Shown: piece by piece, positions 35,107 to 44,390 of the stretch
Position numbering within the stretch: the first letter of the stretch is position 1
Layout of the letters: each line of letters starts with the position of its first letter
Assembly: GCF_030651745.1 (NCBI RefSeq)
Contig: NZ_JAUSCC010000147.1
Span: forward strand, 1 to 59,110
Direction of reading: 5' to 3'
From: Methylophaga sp.
Lineage (GTDB): Bacteria; Pseudomonadota; Gammaproteobacteria; Nitrosococcales; Methylophagaceae
Length of the DNA: 59,110 nucleotides
Translations under genes and position numbers: made by a program
Notes under the pieces: generated by a model
Seen by the model: only the letters and a program-made list of their open reading frames with translations
The model's database searches: none
Told to the model about the DNA's origin: nothing

Positions 35107-37212
35107 TCAGTATGTCCAGGTAACAGAGCCTATGGCACTTCTTGATGCACCGTAATTCGCCTGTCCCCATTGCGGACTTTCAAGGTATTTTTCATTGCCA
35201 ACGTTATACAGATTCAAGGCAAGTGAAATGTTCTGATTGAGCTGATACTGAGCAAACATATCTACCAAGGCATAACTTCCCTGAACTTTAACATCACCGA
35301 AATAAATTTCATTCTGCCATCTGACTCCACCACCCACGTTGAGTCCGATCACTTGAGGAACGTGATAGCTGGCGGCAACTTTGAATTGTTTAGTGGGTAT
35401 GAAAGTACGTGTTTTGTCACCGTTTTCGTCTTCCATATCCAGATGCGTGAAGCCCATGCTCATATTTAAACGATCGATTACTTCACCTGACAGTTCAATT
35501 TCATAACCTTTACTTTCCAGCTCAATGCCACGATAAATATTCAATCCCGTCGTTGTATCGCGTGAAACCCATTCACCAAAGTTTTCTTGTCTCGATTCAA
35601 AGCGAGCCAGGGTTAAAACGGCACGGCCATTATTCAATTCCTGTTTAATGCCAACTTCTCTGCTTTCGCCTTTCACTGATCCTAATGGTGACAGATCGGC
35701 CCCGACCCATGTCTGGGCCTTAAATACTTCGCTATAACTGCCATACAACATGGTTCCATCGACTATCTCGTATGTGGCACCAACATATGGCACAGTCTCT
35801 GATTCAGACACCTTTTGCGGTGCACCATAACTGATGCCGTCCTGTTTGATTTTGACGGTTCTGGCCCCCAGTAAAAATGAGAGTCGGTCATTGGCACGTA
35901 GCCGGGTTGAAAAATAAGCCGAATCCTGATCTTGATCAATATTGGTGGATTGTGTTGCTGCATCATAAATATCAAAGACCGGACGGGGTGTTGCACCTGC
36001 CGCCCAATTTGCCCCTACTGGGTCATAATTCCAGGTACTGGAGTAAATAGATCGTCCTGTAAGTTTAATATCAGCTTTATTGATGCCTACCACCAGATCA
36101 TGTTCTCTGCCGGCTAATTCAAGCTGACCACTCAGATATAGATCGAATATTTTTTCTTTATCTTCTGCATCGTACTGACTGGCGTGAGCAATTAATCCCT
36201 CTTCCGTTACTGCGTCTGGGCTACCCGTTATATAGAATGAATCCCACTGTTTTTCTTGTTTATTCTCCGTATAGATAGCTTTTATTGACCAGTTCTCACT
36301 TAACTGCTGATCCAGTTCGATAAAACTTCGTGTTTGCTTCACATCCTGATAAGCCCAGTCTGGGGCAGTATTAGTCGACACATCGTAGCTGGTTAAAGTA
36401 CCGTTGCTGTAAAAAAGCGGTAAAGCACCAGAAGAATTACCTTTACTGTATGTGTCATTTACACTGTGAGCCAAAGTCAATTCGGTTGTATCTGTCAGAT
36501 CAGCTGAAACGATGCCATAAAACACTTCCCGATCAGTCGTATAGCGGTCCAGATAAGAATCGCCTTTTTCTTTTGCGACGACTAGACGTCCACGCACCCG
36601 ATCGTTAATCGGTCCCGAAATATCAGCATCAATTCGACGGGTATTCCATGAGCCATAAGATGCTTTTGCAGAAGCCTGAAACTCATCAGTAGGCCGTTTA
36701 CGAACAAAATTAATTGTCGCTGAAGGATTAGCAAGCCCGGTAATCAGACCACTTGCTCCCTTGATAACTTCAACTTTTTCATATATCGCCGTGTCATCAT
36801 GACCTTGAGTCAGTCCGAATGAAAAAGGCACTCCCAGACCATCGTACTGGAAATTGACTATGTCAAAACCGCGTGCGGTGTAATACGTTCGTCCCGTTTC
36901 AACCTGCTCTACCGTTACTCCGGGGGCATATTTAAGTAGTGTGTTTACATCTCGTAAAGCGAAATCCTGGATCTGATCATTCGAAATAACCGATACGATT
37001 TGAGGTGTTTCGAAAACGGTCAAATCCAGTTTTGTAGCTGATTTGGTCTCCTCTGGCTCACCATATACATGAAGAGAATCCAGACTGACATTGTCAGACG
37101 TTTCTTGCTGTTGCAGATCTGTAATTGGTTGCTGCTCAGTATCAGCAATTGCCATTCCGCAGCAAAGTGATGCTAGAGAAAATGTGATGACTCGTCGTGT
37201 ACCAATTTTCAT
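35107..37212 (-). CDS. TonB-dependent siderophore receptor
   Basis: 701 residues from the ATG at 37212; a longer reading adds 22 residues without signal-peptide character. Signal peptide to GMAIAD, TonB-box region DSLHVYG, plug domain (~50-170: PQIVSVISNDQIQDF, EKVEVIKGASGLITGLANPSATINFVRKRPT) and a beta barrel ending in TWTY. It resembles ferric-siderophore receptors of the FhuE/FpvA group but lacks an N-terminal STN signalling domain, so it is not a sigma-signalling receptor. A Fur-like site lies upstream. Confidence 0.93.
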   Translation of the reverse strand: MKIGTRRVITFSLASLCCGMAIADTEQQPITDLQQQETSDNVSLDSLHVYGEPEETKSATKLDLTVFETPQIVSVISNDQIQDFALRDVNTLLKYAPGVTVEQVETGRTYYTARGFDIVNFQYDGLGVPFSFGLTQGHDDTAIYEKVEVIKGASGLITGLANPSATINFVRKRPTDEFQASAKASYGSWNTRRIDADISGPINDRVRGRLVVAKEKGDSYLDRYTTDREVFYGIVSADLTDTTELTLAHSVNDTYSKGNSSGALPLFYSNGTLTSYDVSTNTAPDWAYQDVKQTRSFIELDQQLSENWSIKAIYTENKQEKQWDSFYITGSPDAVTEEGLIAHASQYDAEDKEKIFDLYLSGQLELAGREHDLVVGINKADIKLTGRSIYSSTWNYDPVGANWAAGATPRPVFDIYDAATQSTNIDQDQDSAYFSTRLRANDRLSFLLGARTVKIKQDGISYGAPQKVSESETVPYVGATYEIVDGTMLYGSYSEVFKAQTWVGADLSPLGSVKGESREVGIKQELNNGRAVLTLARFESRQENFGEWVSRDTTTGLNIYRGIELESKGYEIELSGEVIDRLNMSMGFTHLDMEDENGDKTRTFIPTKQFKVAASYHVPQVIGLNVGGGVRWQNEIYFGDVKVQGSYALVDMFAQYQLNQNISLALNLYNVGNEKYLESPQWGQANYGASRSAIGSVTWTY

Positions 37213-37628
37213 AAATTTACCTGAAATAAATTTGAAAAAGTTTACACGCCGATATTTGCTAACACAAATCATTTGCATTTGTATTAATGTAAATTATTGT
37301 AAGCAAGTACTCTTTGGAATGCATTAGCCATAATCTGATAACTAACAAGCAATTTAACCGGGTGGGATAGTCTTTTAAAGCTGAAATATGGCCTCAAAAG
37401 AATTCTTTGGATTCAAGCTATAGAGATTCTGGACAATGCATTTACGAAGCTAAAGAATGTTCAACACAAATGGATTTAACCAGTGCCTAGAATTTAAGTA
37501 GTTTTATCACCAGGCTAGGTTTAAGTTGATTAGCCTGTACTTAGTTCAGTGCTTTATAATTTTCCCAACCATAGACTTTCCCATCCCAGGGAAAACTTCA
37601 GTCTGCTTATCTATAACCATCGGAATCT
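37213..37628. promoter_or_regulatory. divergent intergenic region with a weak Fur-like site
   Basis: 416 bases between the TonB receptor and the MFS gene. CAAATCATTTGCATTTG (37265-37281) is an imperfect Fur-like palindrome lying 53-69 bases ahead of the receptor start. The rest is AT-rich; no gene of any length with a ribosome binding site was seen. Confidence 0.45.
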
Positions 37629-38855
37629 ATGAATTCTCCTCAAACAAACAGTTATTTCAGTTTGATCCGCAATCAATTTGGTCTGTTGGCCATTGGTTTT
37701 GTCGCGCTGTTTACCGGCAATCTTGGACAAAGCTTTTTTATTGGTTTGTTTCAGTCCGATATTGCCAATTCATTAAATTTATCTGCGGGTGAGTTTGGTG
37801 CTGTCTATGCAGCCCTCACTATGATTAGTGGATTTCTGGTGCTACATTACGGCCAGAAACTGGATTGGATTGCGCCTCGACGTTATGCCTTGTTAGTTCT
37901 GACCGCATTATTCACTGGCGTGATTTTACTGACTACTTCACCCTGGCTGATCCCGGCAGTGATTGGTTTAGGCTTAGTACGCTTATGTGGCCAGGGTTTG
38001 ATGACACATTTTGGCAGCACACTGGCGGGCCGAGAATTTACTCTTAATCGTGGCCGAGCTTTAGGCTTGGTTAGCCTGGGAATGCCGCTGGGAGAAATTA
38101 TTTTAGCCCCGGTTATCGCCTTGTTAATCGGATGGCTGAGTTGGCAGCAAATCTGGTGGGGAGTCGCTGCCGTTATATTCCTGCTGTGGGTGGTATTACT
38201 GTTTATGGCACCGTGGCCTGATGCACCTGAAATCAAACGCGATAGCAGTGGTAACAAAATTCAGGGACCCAACCCGATGCTGGAAAAAAGATTCTGGTTG
38301 ATTATTCCATTGACCATGGCTTTGCCAGTCACTTTGACCGGTATTTTTATCTTTCAGGCCCAAATGACGATGGATTTAAATGCCACCACAACAGCCTATG
38401 CGCTGGGGTTAACGGCGATGGGCATTGCCCGTTTTCCCGGCTCCTTACTGGGCGGACGCTGGGTAGATGAATGGGGTGTGGCATTGTTGGCAAGACTCTA
38501 CTTAATGCCTTTTGCCTTTTCGATCATCCTGGCAGTGTTGATCGGTGGCAATGCAGGCATTCTGATTTTAATGATTGGTGCAGGTATTTCCCTTGGCATG
38601 TCTTCACCAGTGGTTGATAGCTTGCTGGTAGTTTTGTGGGGACGTGAACATCTGGGCCGAGTTCGCAGTGTGAAATCGGCGTTAATGGTATTTTCAACGG
38701 GTCTGGCACCTGCAGTTTTAGGTTTTTTAATTGACGGCGGGATCCAGTTTGAAACCATATTAGTTGGAATGCTGGTATTTATGGCTGTGGGCTGGTGCAT
38801 GGCCTTGGCTCCGATCCGTGAAGCAGAAAAAGCTTTCAACGACACTGCAAATTAA
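37629..38855 (+). CDS. MFS transporter
   Basis: 408 residues, twelve predicted membrane helices. A major facilitator pattern: LNLSAGEFGAVYAALTMISG in the first half and the intracellular GGRWVDEWG-type loop (LLGGRWVDEWG) in the second. Substrate unknown. It is divergent from the siderophore receptor by 416 bases, so a role in siderophore traffic is possible but not supported further. The DUF5610 gene follows after 61 bases. Confidence 0.88.
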   Translation: MNSPQTNSYFSLIRNQFGLLAIGFVALFTGNLGQSFFIGLFQSDIANSLNLSAGEFGAVYAALTMISGFLVLHYGQKLDWIAPRRYALLVLTALFTGVILLTTSPWLIPAVIGLGLVRLCGQGLMTHFGSTLAGREFTLNRGRALGLVSLGMPLGEIILAPVIALLIGWLSWQQIWWGVAAVIFLLWVVLLFMAPWPDAPEIKRDSSGNKIQGPNPMLEKRFWLIIPLTMALPVTLTGIFIFQAQMTMDLNATTTAYALGLTAMGIARFPGSLLGGRWVDEWGVALLARLYLMPFAFSIILAVLIGGNAGILILMIGAGISLGMSSPVVDSLLVVLWGREHLGRVRSVKSALMVFSTGLAPAVLGFLIDGGIQFETILVGMLVFMAVGWCMALAPIREAEKAFNDTAN

Positions 38856-38916
38856 AATTAAAGTCCCCTTTTAACTGGCCGCTAACTTTAGCGTAGTTCC
38901 ATTTGAGGACAAGAAT

Positions 38917-39507
38917 ATGACTATCAATACTGCCCCGTTTGGGCAAACCGTCAGCTCGATGGCTAAAGATCCCGTCAATAAGCAGGATGTTCCTTTGGGC
39001 CAGCAGATTTCTGCTCTGGCACAGGAAAAAAAGTTTTCTGTTTCCGAATCCAACAGCCAACTGAATTTATCGATTCTGCAGGTTTCTTTTAATATCAGTG
39101 AAGGCAATGGCGATGGTGCGATGGCTTTGCTTTTCAAAACAGCACTGGAAGGCATTAATGATGTATTGCGTCCCGAGTTCGGTGATAACGCAATTCAAAA
39201 AGCCTATGATTCTGGACTTGATGTCTCACCTGAGGCCACTGCCGATCGAATTGTGCAGATGAGCACCGCTTTTTTTGATGCTTATTACAGCACCCGCCAG
39301 AATATGTCGCTGGATGAAGCACTTGAATCATTCGTCAAAGTTATTGGTGGCGGTATTGATCAAGGTTTCAAAGAAGCTCGCGGTATTCTCGGTGGACTGA
39401 ATGTGCTGCAAGGTGATATTGCCAGCAATATTGATAAAACCTATGATTTAGTTCAGCAAGGTTTACAGGCCTTTTTGCAAAATTATCAATCTTCACGCGA
39501 AGCTTAA
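38917..39507 (+). CDS. DUF5610 domain protein
   Basis: 196 residues. The C-terminal two thirds (~60-165: MALLFKTALEGINDVLRPEFG ... SFVKVIGGGIDQGF) match DUF5610, a helical domain of unknown function. The N-terminus is polar and low-complexity with no signal peptide. GAGGAC is upstream of the ATG. An intrinsic terminator follows. Confidence 0.78.
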   Translation: MTINTAPFGQTVSSMAKDPVNKQDVPLGQQISALAQEKKFSVSESNSQLNLSILQVSFNISEGNGDGAMALLFKTALEGINDVLRPEFGDNAIQKAYDSGLDVSPEATADRIVQMSTAFFDAYYSTRQNMSLDEALESFVKVIGGGIDQGFKEARGILGGLNVLQGDIASNIDKTYDLVQQGLQAFLQNYQSSREA

Positions 39508-39545
39508 AAAGCTTTTTACCGCCATCCAATTTGGGTGGCGGTTTC
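39508..39545 (+). terminator. intrinsic terminator after the DUF5610 gene
   Basis: A small stem AAGC...GCTT with a run of T's is followed by a 10-bp stem (39518-39527 with 39533-39542, loop AATTT; one G-T pair) and TTT. The remaining bases to the next start hold GAGGGT/ACCCTC (39611-39616, 39625-39630), a short inverted repeat. Confidence 0.75.
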
Positions 39546-39664
39546 GCTCCACCCTCATTCCCCGCTCTTGAGTTCTGCTTGATACTCGACGTACTCTGTT
39601 CTCATGTTCCGAGGGTTTCTAATTACCCTCAGATCGTCCCGTGTTTCAATCACAGGAGATAAAC

Positions 39665-40333
39665 ATGCAAGAGAAACAGACCCTTGTCATCGGCGCAAAT
39701 GGCCAAATTGGCAAATTGTTGGTTCAGATGATGGCCGAACAACAACTGCCGGTTAAAGTCATGCTACGTAAAGCAGAACAAGCAGCCGAGTTTGAAAAGT
39801 TAGGCGTCGAAGTAGTGATTGCAGATCTGGAAAATGAACTGTCAGATGACGTCTTTTCTGGTTGCGATAAAGTCGTGTTTACCGCCGGTTCAGGAGGTAA
39901 AACTGGTGCCGATAAAACCATTCTGGTGGATTTATGGGGCGCCTGCAAAGCCATCGACAAAGCCAAGCAGCACGATATTAAACAGTTTGTTATGGTCAGT
40001 TCCCGCGATGCTGGCGATCCGGAACATGGCACCCCCGCCATCAAGCATTACAACATTTGTAAGCATTTCGCCGATAAACACCTTATGGAAAGTCATCTGC
40101 CCTACACCATTTTACGTCCCGGCAGACTAACTGATGGCCCGTTAACCGGCAAAATTACCACCACTCGTCCCGCTGATGAACAGCAGCAGTTTATTTCCCG
40201 AGCTGATGTGGCCGCCTGCATTGTTCAATGTCTGGATCATTCTGAAACGGTTAATCAAATTGAAGAGTTGTATCAAGGTGATTTGCCGATTCAACAAGCT
40301 TTTATAAAATCTGTAAAAGGTCGGTTAGGTTAA
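39665..40333 (+). CDS. NAD(P)-binding SDR family protein (atypical SDR)
   Basis: 222 residues from the ATG at 39665 with CAGGAG upstream. An N-terminal Rossmann glycine motif LVIGANGQIGKLLVQMM and the active-site-like VMVSSRDAG and YTILRPGRLTDGP place it among NAD(P)-binding, NmrA/YwnB-like SDRs. The Tyr-Lys catalytic pair of classical SDRs is not clear. It stands 25 bases upstream of the sigma gene and may share its transcript. Confidence 0.82.
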   Translation: MQEKQTLVIGANGQIGKLLVQMMAEQQLPVKVMLRKAEQAAEFEKLGVEVVIADLENELSDDVFSGCDKVVFTAGSGGKTGADKTILVDLWGACKAIDKAKQHDIKQFVMVSSRDAGDPEHGTPAIKHYNICKHFADKHLMESHLPYTILRPGRLTDGPLTGKITTTRPADEQQQFISRADVAACIVQCLDHSETVNQIEELYQGDLPIQQAFIKSVKGRLG

Positions 40334-40358
40334 ACAAGACCAGCCTAAAAATGCATAA

Positions 40359-41585
40359 ATGAAACTGTTGCTCGATCGGATTTACCAAACAGAATCACGC
40401 CAGATTCTCAGCACATTGATTCGTTTGCTGGGTGATTTTGATTTGGCCGAAGAAGCCATGCATGAGGCCTTTGCAATTGCCCTGCAGAAATGGGAAATGG
40501 ATGGTGTTCCAGATAATCCACGAGCTTGGCTGATATCCACGGCTCGCTTTAAAGCCATCGATCAACTCAGGCGACAGAAACGCTTTGATCATTCGCTGGA
40601 TACGGTGATCGATGAATTGGCCGCAGAAGAAACAACGTTTGATGAGCAGCAGATTGAAGACGATCAATTACGGCTGATATTTACCTGTTGCCACCCGGCA
40701 TTGGCTGAAGAAGCAAGACTGGCACTGACTTTACGAGAAGTCTGCGGCATGACCACTGAAGAAGTGGCCCGGGCATTTTTACAAAAGCCCAGCACGCTGG
40801 CACAACGCATTGTCCGCGCCAAAAATAAAATCCGTGAAGCCGCTATTCCTTATGAAGTGCCAGCAGCAGAACAATTGCCTGAACGACTGCAATCCGTATT
40901 ACAGGTCATTTACCTGGTATTCAATGAGGGCTACTCCGCCAGCAATGGTGATCTGCTGGTTAAACATGATTTAGCCAGCGAAGCGATCCGCCTTGGCAGA
41001 TTATTAAAACAATTGTTACCAGAACCGGAAGTAACGGGCTTGTTGGCATTGATGTTGTTGCAAGACTCAAGACGACACGCTCGGGTGGATGCCAATGGCG
41101 AACTGATTACACTGGAAGATCAGAACCGTGATTTATGGGATCAACAACAGATTGTGCAAGGCTGCGAGCTGGTGCTCCAGGCTTTGGCAAGCCAACGATT
41201 TGGCCCGTTTACCATACAGGCTGCTATTGCTGCCGTGCATGCAGAAGCCAAGTCCTTTGAGCAGACCGATTGGCAACAGATAGTGGGGCTCTATGATGCG
41301 CTATTGCAATATAACGATTCCCCCGTTATCAGATTGAATCAGGCAGTGGCGATCGCGATGTTCGAAGGACCGGGAGTTGGCTTAAACCTCATCGAGGCAT
41401 TGCTGATGCAGGGTGAGCTTAATCACTATCACCTGATTTATGCTGCCAAAGCTGACTTATGTCGACGGCTGCAACAATTTGATACAGCACGTCTGGCCTA
41501 TCAGCAGGCGCTTGCGTTAACTCAACAAGTCCCTGAACAGCGTTTTCTGCAACGGCGGTTAGCTGAACTTCCCGCTCCGTCCTAG
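40359..41585 (+). CDS. ECF42-type sigma factor with TPR C-terminus
   Basis: 408 residues. Sigma-70 region 2 (LIRLLGDFDLAEEAMHEAFAIAL) and region 4 (REVCGMTTEEVARAFLQKPSTLAQRI) precede a ~200-residue helical extension with TPR-like repeats. The blocks RLIFTCCHPAL and YLVFNEGYSAS are typical of COG4941/ECF42 sigma factors, which lack a classical anti-sigma and need the extension for activity. These factors are genomically linked to YCII (DGPF) genes, as here. Confidence 0.9.
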   Translation: MKLLLDRIYQTESRQILSTLIRLLGDFDLAEEAMHEAFAIALQKWEMDGVPDNPRAWLISTARFKAIDQLRRQKRFDHSLDTVIDELAAEETTFDEQQIEDDQLRLIFTCCHPALAEEARLALTLREVCGMTTEEVARAFLQKPSTLAQRIVRAKNKIREAAIPYEVPAAEQLPERLQSVLQVIYLVFNEGYSASNGDLLVKHDLASEAIRLGRLLKQLLPEPEVTGLLALMLLQDSRRHARVDANGELITLEDQNRDLWDQQQIVQGCELVLQALASQRFGPFTIQAAIAAVHAEAKSFEQTDWQQIVGLYDALLQYNDSPVIRLNQAVAIAMFEGPGVGLNLIEALLMQGELNHYHLIYAAKADLCRRLQQFDTARLAYQQALALTQQVPEQRFLQRRLAELPAPS

Positions 41586-41623
41586 CGGTAAAATCGGTTT
41601 TATTCAAAAATTATTTCCTTGCT

Positions 41624-41649
41624 GTCGATTTAGTAATTTTTCATTCGAC
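41624..41649 (+). promoter_or_regulatory. candidate ECF42 promoter
   Basis: TGTCGA (41624-41629), a 16-base spacer and CGAC (41646-41649). This is close to the motif I recall for ECF42 targets (TGTCGA at -35, CGA/CGT at -10). It stands 46 bases upstream of the NTF2-like gene. Confidence 0.65.
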
Positions 41650-41657
41650 TACTTAAT

Positions 41658-41680
41658 AAGGCTCACCTATGAGCCTTTTA
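41658..41680 (+). terminator. hairpin at the sigma/target boundary
   Basis: AAGGCTC (41658-41664) pairs perfectly with GAGCCTT (41671-41677) around ACCTAT, followed by TTT. It can end the sigma-gene transcript and would also be the 5' end of a transcript begun at the candidate ECF42 promoter. Confidence 0.65.
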
Positions 41681-41694
41681 AACAGGAGAGATAA

Positions 41695-42132
41695 ATGAAC
41701 GCGAAAACTGAAGTTGAACAACAACTGGAAAACTGGAAACAGGCCGTTCTCAGCCAGAATCTTGAAAAAATCATGCCTTGTTATGCCGAAGATGTCCGGG
41801 CATTTGATGCGATTGCTGAATTGCAATTTACCAATCGCAGCAAGTATCAGGCGCACTGGCAAAACTGCTTACAGATGTGCAGCATGACTAAATTTGAAAT
41901 CGGCCAGATTGATATCAAAGTGGATGGTGAGCTTGCCGTGTGTTTTTTCCTTAATCAATGTGGTGGTAAGGATAATAAAACCGGTGAAGAACAAGTCGGC
42001 TGGATCCGTGGAACACAGGTATATCAAAAGCGTGACGGCAAATGGCTGATTGTTCACGAGCATTTTTCATTGCCTTTTGATATGACAACCGGAACCGCCA
42101 TGTTCCATCTGACACCCGAAACATCATGGTAA
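41695..42132 (+). CDS. NTF2-like (SnoaL/DUF4440-type) protein
   Basis: 145 residues. A single NTF2-like domain: the start VEQQLENWKQAVLSQNLEKIMPCYAEDV and the late GTQVYQKRDGKWLIVHEHFS are typical of DUF4440/SnoaL-like proteins. No catalytic residues can be assigned. AGGAGAG is upstream. It is the first of four genes in tandem after the sigma factor, and probably part of its regulon. Confidence 0.85.
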   Translation: MNAKTEVEQQLENWKQAVLSQNLEKIMPCYAEDVRAFDAIAELQFTNRSKYQAHWQNCLQMCSMTKFEIGQIDIKVDGELAVCFFLNQCGGKDNKTGEEQVGWIRGTQVYQKRDGKWLIVHEHFSLPFDMTTGTAMFHLTPETSW

Positions 42133-42142
42133 GGAGACCAAA

Positions 42143-42973
42143 ATGAAATTTATGATTTTACGCAAGGCCGATAAAGATACTGAAAATGGCGTAATGCCCA
42201 GTGAGGCGTTGTTATCCGCGATGGGTGACTACAATATGCAACTGGCGCAGGCAGGCATATTACGAACCGGTGAAGGTTTAAAACCGTCTGCGGATGGAGC
42301 ACGTATTAAATTCCAGCAGGGCAAACCAATCATCACCGATGGTCCGTTTACCGAAACCAAAGAATTATTGGCTGGCTTTACCATTATTGAAGTCAACTCC
42401 AAACAGGAAGCGCTGGACTGGGTCAAACGCTGGCCGAAAGAAGATGCTGATGGCAATGTTGAACTGGAACTCAGACAGCTTTATGAAATGAGCGATTTTG
42501 CTGATGGACCTGGGCTACAGAAACATATTGATCTTGACCAAAAACTCCGTAAACAACCGCTGTCCACCAGCTCTTATCTGTTATTTGATGGCAATTGCCG
42601 TGAAGCGTTTGAGTTTTATGCCGAGGTGTTGGGTGGCGATATTGTGATGATAATGACTGGAGCTGAATCACCAATGGCAGAGGAAGTGCCTGCCGAGTTT
42701 ACTGACAAAATCATGCATGTCTCTCTGCAAGTCGGCAATTGGATGTTAATGGGATCAGACTGTCCGCCCGGCATGTTTGAAAAACCACAAGGCTTTCATG
42801 TGCAGATTGCTTTTGAAGATGAACAGCAGGCGGAAACCATCTTTAATCAACTGGCTGAGAACGGCATGGTACAGATGCCCTTTGAACCGACGTTCTGGGC
42901 CAAACGGTTTGGCATGCTGGTCGATAGGTTTGGTACACCGTGGATGATTAATTGTGGCCAATGTATCTTGTAA
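42143..42973 (+). CDS. YCII (DGPF)-PhnB-like VOC fusion protein
   Basis: 276 residues in two parts. Residues ~1-115 are a YCII/DGPF domain (FMILRKADKDTE, PIITDGPFTETKELLAGFTI). Residues ~140-276 are a PhnB-like glyoxalase/VOC domain (LFDGNCREAFEFYAEVLGGD, DKIMHVSLQVG, RFGMLVDRFGTPWMIN). The DGPF motif is intact. The rest of the cassette repeats the same two folds as separate genes. Function of YCII proteins is unknown. Confidence 0.87.
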   Translation: MKFMILRKADKDTENGVMPSEALLSAMGDYNMQLAQAGILRTGEGLKPSADGARIKFQQGKPIITDGPFTETKELLAGFTIIEVNSKQEALDWVKRWPKEDADGNVELELRQLYEMSDFADGPGLQKHIDLDQKLRKQPLSTSSYLLFDGNCREAFEFYAEVLGGDIVMIMTGAESPMAEEVPAEFTDKIMHVSLQVGNWMLMGSDCPPGMFEKPQGFHVQIAFEDEQQAETIFNQLAENGMVQMPFEPTFWAKRFGMLVDRFGTPWMINCGQCIL

Positions 42974-43031
42974 AAATACCCCCCCCAAAAAAATGGTATC
43001 TATAAGGTCAACAGACCCTAAGGAGAGTGAG

Positions 43032-43415
43032 ATGAAATATCTGGCTTTGGTGTATTACCAGGAAAATATTATGAACGCGATGACCCAGCAGGAATGGGAC
43101 AACCTGAATCAGGAATGTATGGCCTGTGGTGAAAAACTGCAAAACAGTGGCCATATGCTTGATGGCCATGCATTGCAATCAGTTGAAACCGCTACCACGT
43201 TGCGGGTTCGCAATGGCAAGGTCACGGTGACTGATGGTCCGTTTGCCGAAACCAAAGAACAACTGGCCGGGTTTTATTTACTGGAAGCTCGCGATATCAA
43301 TGAGGCCATTCAACTGGCTGGCAATATTCCACCGGCCCGTTATGGCAGTATTGAAATCCGTCCGGTGCGTGAATTGCAAACCGAGAGAAACAGCAGTGGC
43401 GGTCAAGGTGGCTGA
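43032..43415 (+). CDS. YCII (DGPF) family protein
   Basis: 127 residues from the ATG at 43032, with AAGGAGAG 4-11 bases upstream. Single YCII domain: MKYLALVYYQENIM, VRNGKVTVTDGPFAETKEQL and a C-terminal IEIRPVRE. Its ribosome binding site is stronger than that of its neighbours. It is the third target gene of the cassette and ends 1 base before the PhnB-like gene. A run of eight C and seven A lies 39 bases upstream. Confidence 0.87.
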   Translation: MKYLALVYYQENIMNAMTQQEWDNLNQECMACGEKLQNSGHMLDGHALQSVETATTLRVRNGKVTVTDGPFAETKEQLAGFYLLEARDINEAIQLAGNIPPARYGSIEIRPVRELQTERNSSGGQGG

Positions 43416-43416
43416 G

Positions 43417-43887
43417 ATGCAAAAAATCACGCCCTGCCTGTGGTTCAACGACAATGCCCAGCAAGCCGTTACGTTTTATTTGTCGGTATTTGGCGGTGAG
43501 GAAGTGGATCGGCTGTATTACAACAGCGCGGGTCCAGGCCCTGCAGGTTCATTGCTGTCGATTACTTTTCAGATTGAAGGACAGCAGTTTATTGCGTTGA
43601 ATGGTGGTACGGATGTGGCCTTTAATCATGCTCTGTCATTGTTGGTCAGCTGTGAAAATCAGGCCGAGATAGATAGGCTTTGGGAGAGACTGTTAGTCAA
43701 TGGTGGCATGACATTGCAATGCGGCTGGGTACAGGATCAGTTCGGCGTGTGCTGGCAGATTGTGCCGGCTATGCTGGATAAAATGTTGCAGGATAAACAG
43801 CGCGCTCCGGCAGTCATGTCGGCATTACTGTCGATGAACAAACTGGATATCCTTCAGCTACAACAGGCATACAAACACACCAACTAA
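43417..43887 (+). CDS. PhnB-like VOC protein
   Basis: 156 residues from the ATG at 43417. One VOC fold of the 3-demethylubiquinone/PhnB type: ITPCLWFNDNAQQAVTFYLSVFGG, SITFQIEGQQFIALNGG and GWVQDQFGVCWQIVP. An AAGGTGG lies nine bases upstream, in the end of the YCII gene. It closes the ECF42 cassette. A longer in-frame start at 43234 overlaps the YCII gene and is unlikely. Confidence 0.85.
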   Translation: MQKITPCLWFNDNAQQAVTFYLSVFGGEEVDRLYYNSAGPGPAGSLLSITFQIEGQQFIALNGGTDVAFNHALSLLVSCENQAEIDRLWERLLVNGGMTLQCGWVQDQFGVCWQIVPAMLDKMLQDKQRAPAVMSALLSMNKLDILQLQQAYKHTN

Positions 43888-44019
43888 AATAGTTATCAAA
43901 AATAACATGGACAATGTTTTTTAGAAAATGACTCTGCTGTTTTAAACTTCTTTTTATCAGCAAAAAAATGGCTTCTGGCGTACTATATCGCGCTATGCCA
44001 ACGTACCATGAGGTTTGAA

Positions 44020-44361
44020 ATGAGTGATTTACCCAATTGTCCGAAGTGTGATTCTGAATATACCTATCAGGATGGCAATATTCTGATTTGCCCGGAATGC
44101 TCTTATGAATGGTCAGCCGATCAGGTGATGGACAAGGGCGAAGCCTCAAATGAGATTATCGATGCCAACGGTAATGTTTTACAGGATGGCGACACCGTAA
44201 CGGTCATCAAAGATCTGAAAGTGAAAGGCTCATCTTTGGTAGTAAAAGTCGGTACCAAAGTCAAAAACATCCGTCTGGTGGATGGCGATCATGATATTGA
44301 TTGCAAAATTGATGGCATCGGTGCGATGAAACTTAAATCGCAGTTTGTAAAAAAAGTCTGA
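44020..44361 (+). CDS. yjdM: zinc-ribbon protein PhnA/YjdM
   Basis: 113 residues from the ATG at 44020 (GAGG seven bases upstream); a longer start adds four residues. An N-terminal zinc ribbon ([21 protein letters not shown]) and a C-terminal PhnA domain ([38 protein letters not shown]) give the family. It is no longer considered a phosphonate hydrolase. Strong terminator follows. Confidence 0.93.
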   Translation: MSDLPNCPKCDSEYTYQDGNILICPECSYEWSADQVMDKGEASNEIIDANGNVLQDGDTVTVIKDLKVKGSSLVVKVGTKVKNIRLVDGDHDIDCKIDGIGAMKLKSQFVKKV

Positions 44362-44390
44362 CACTTCGATAGCATAGTGACAAAAAGTTA

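Noticed and set aside
39605..39638. Second ECF42 promoter upstream of the SDR gene
   Set aside because: TGTTCC and CGTC are 24 bases apart and the -35 does not match TGTCGA.
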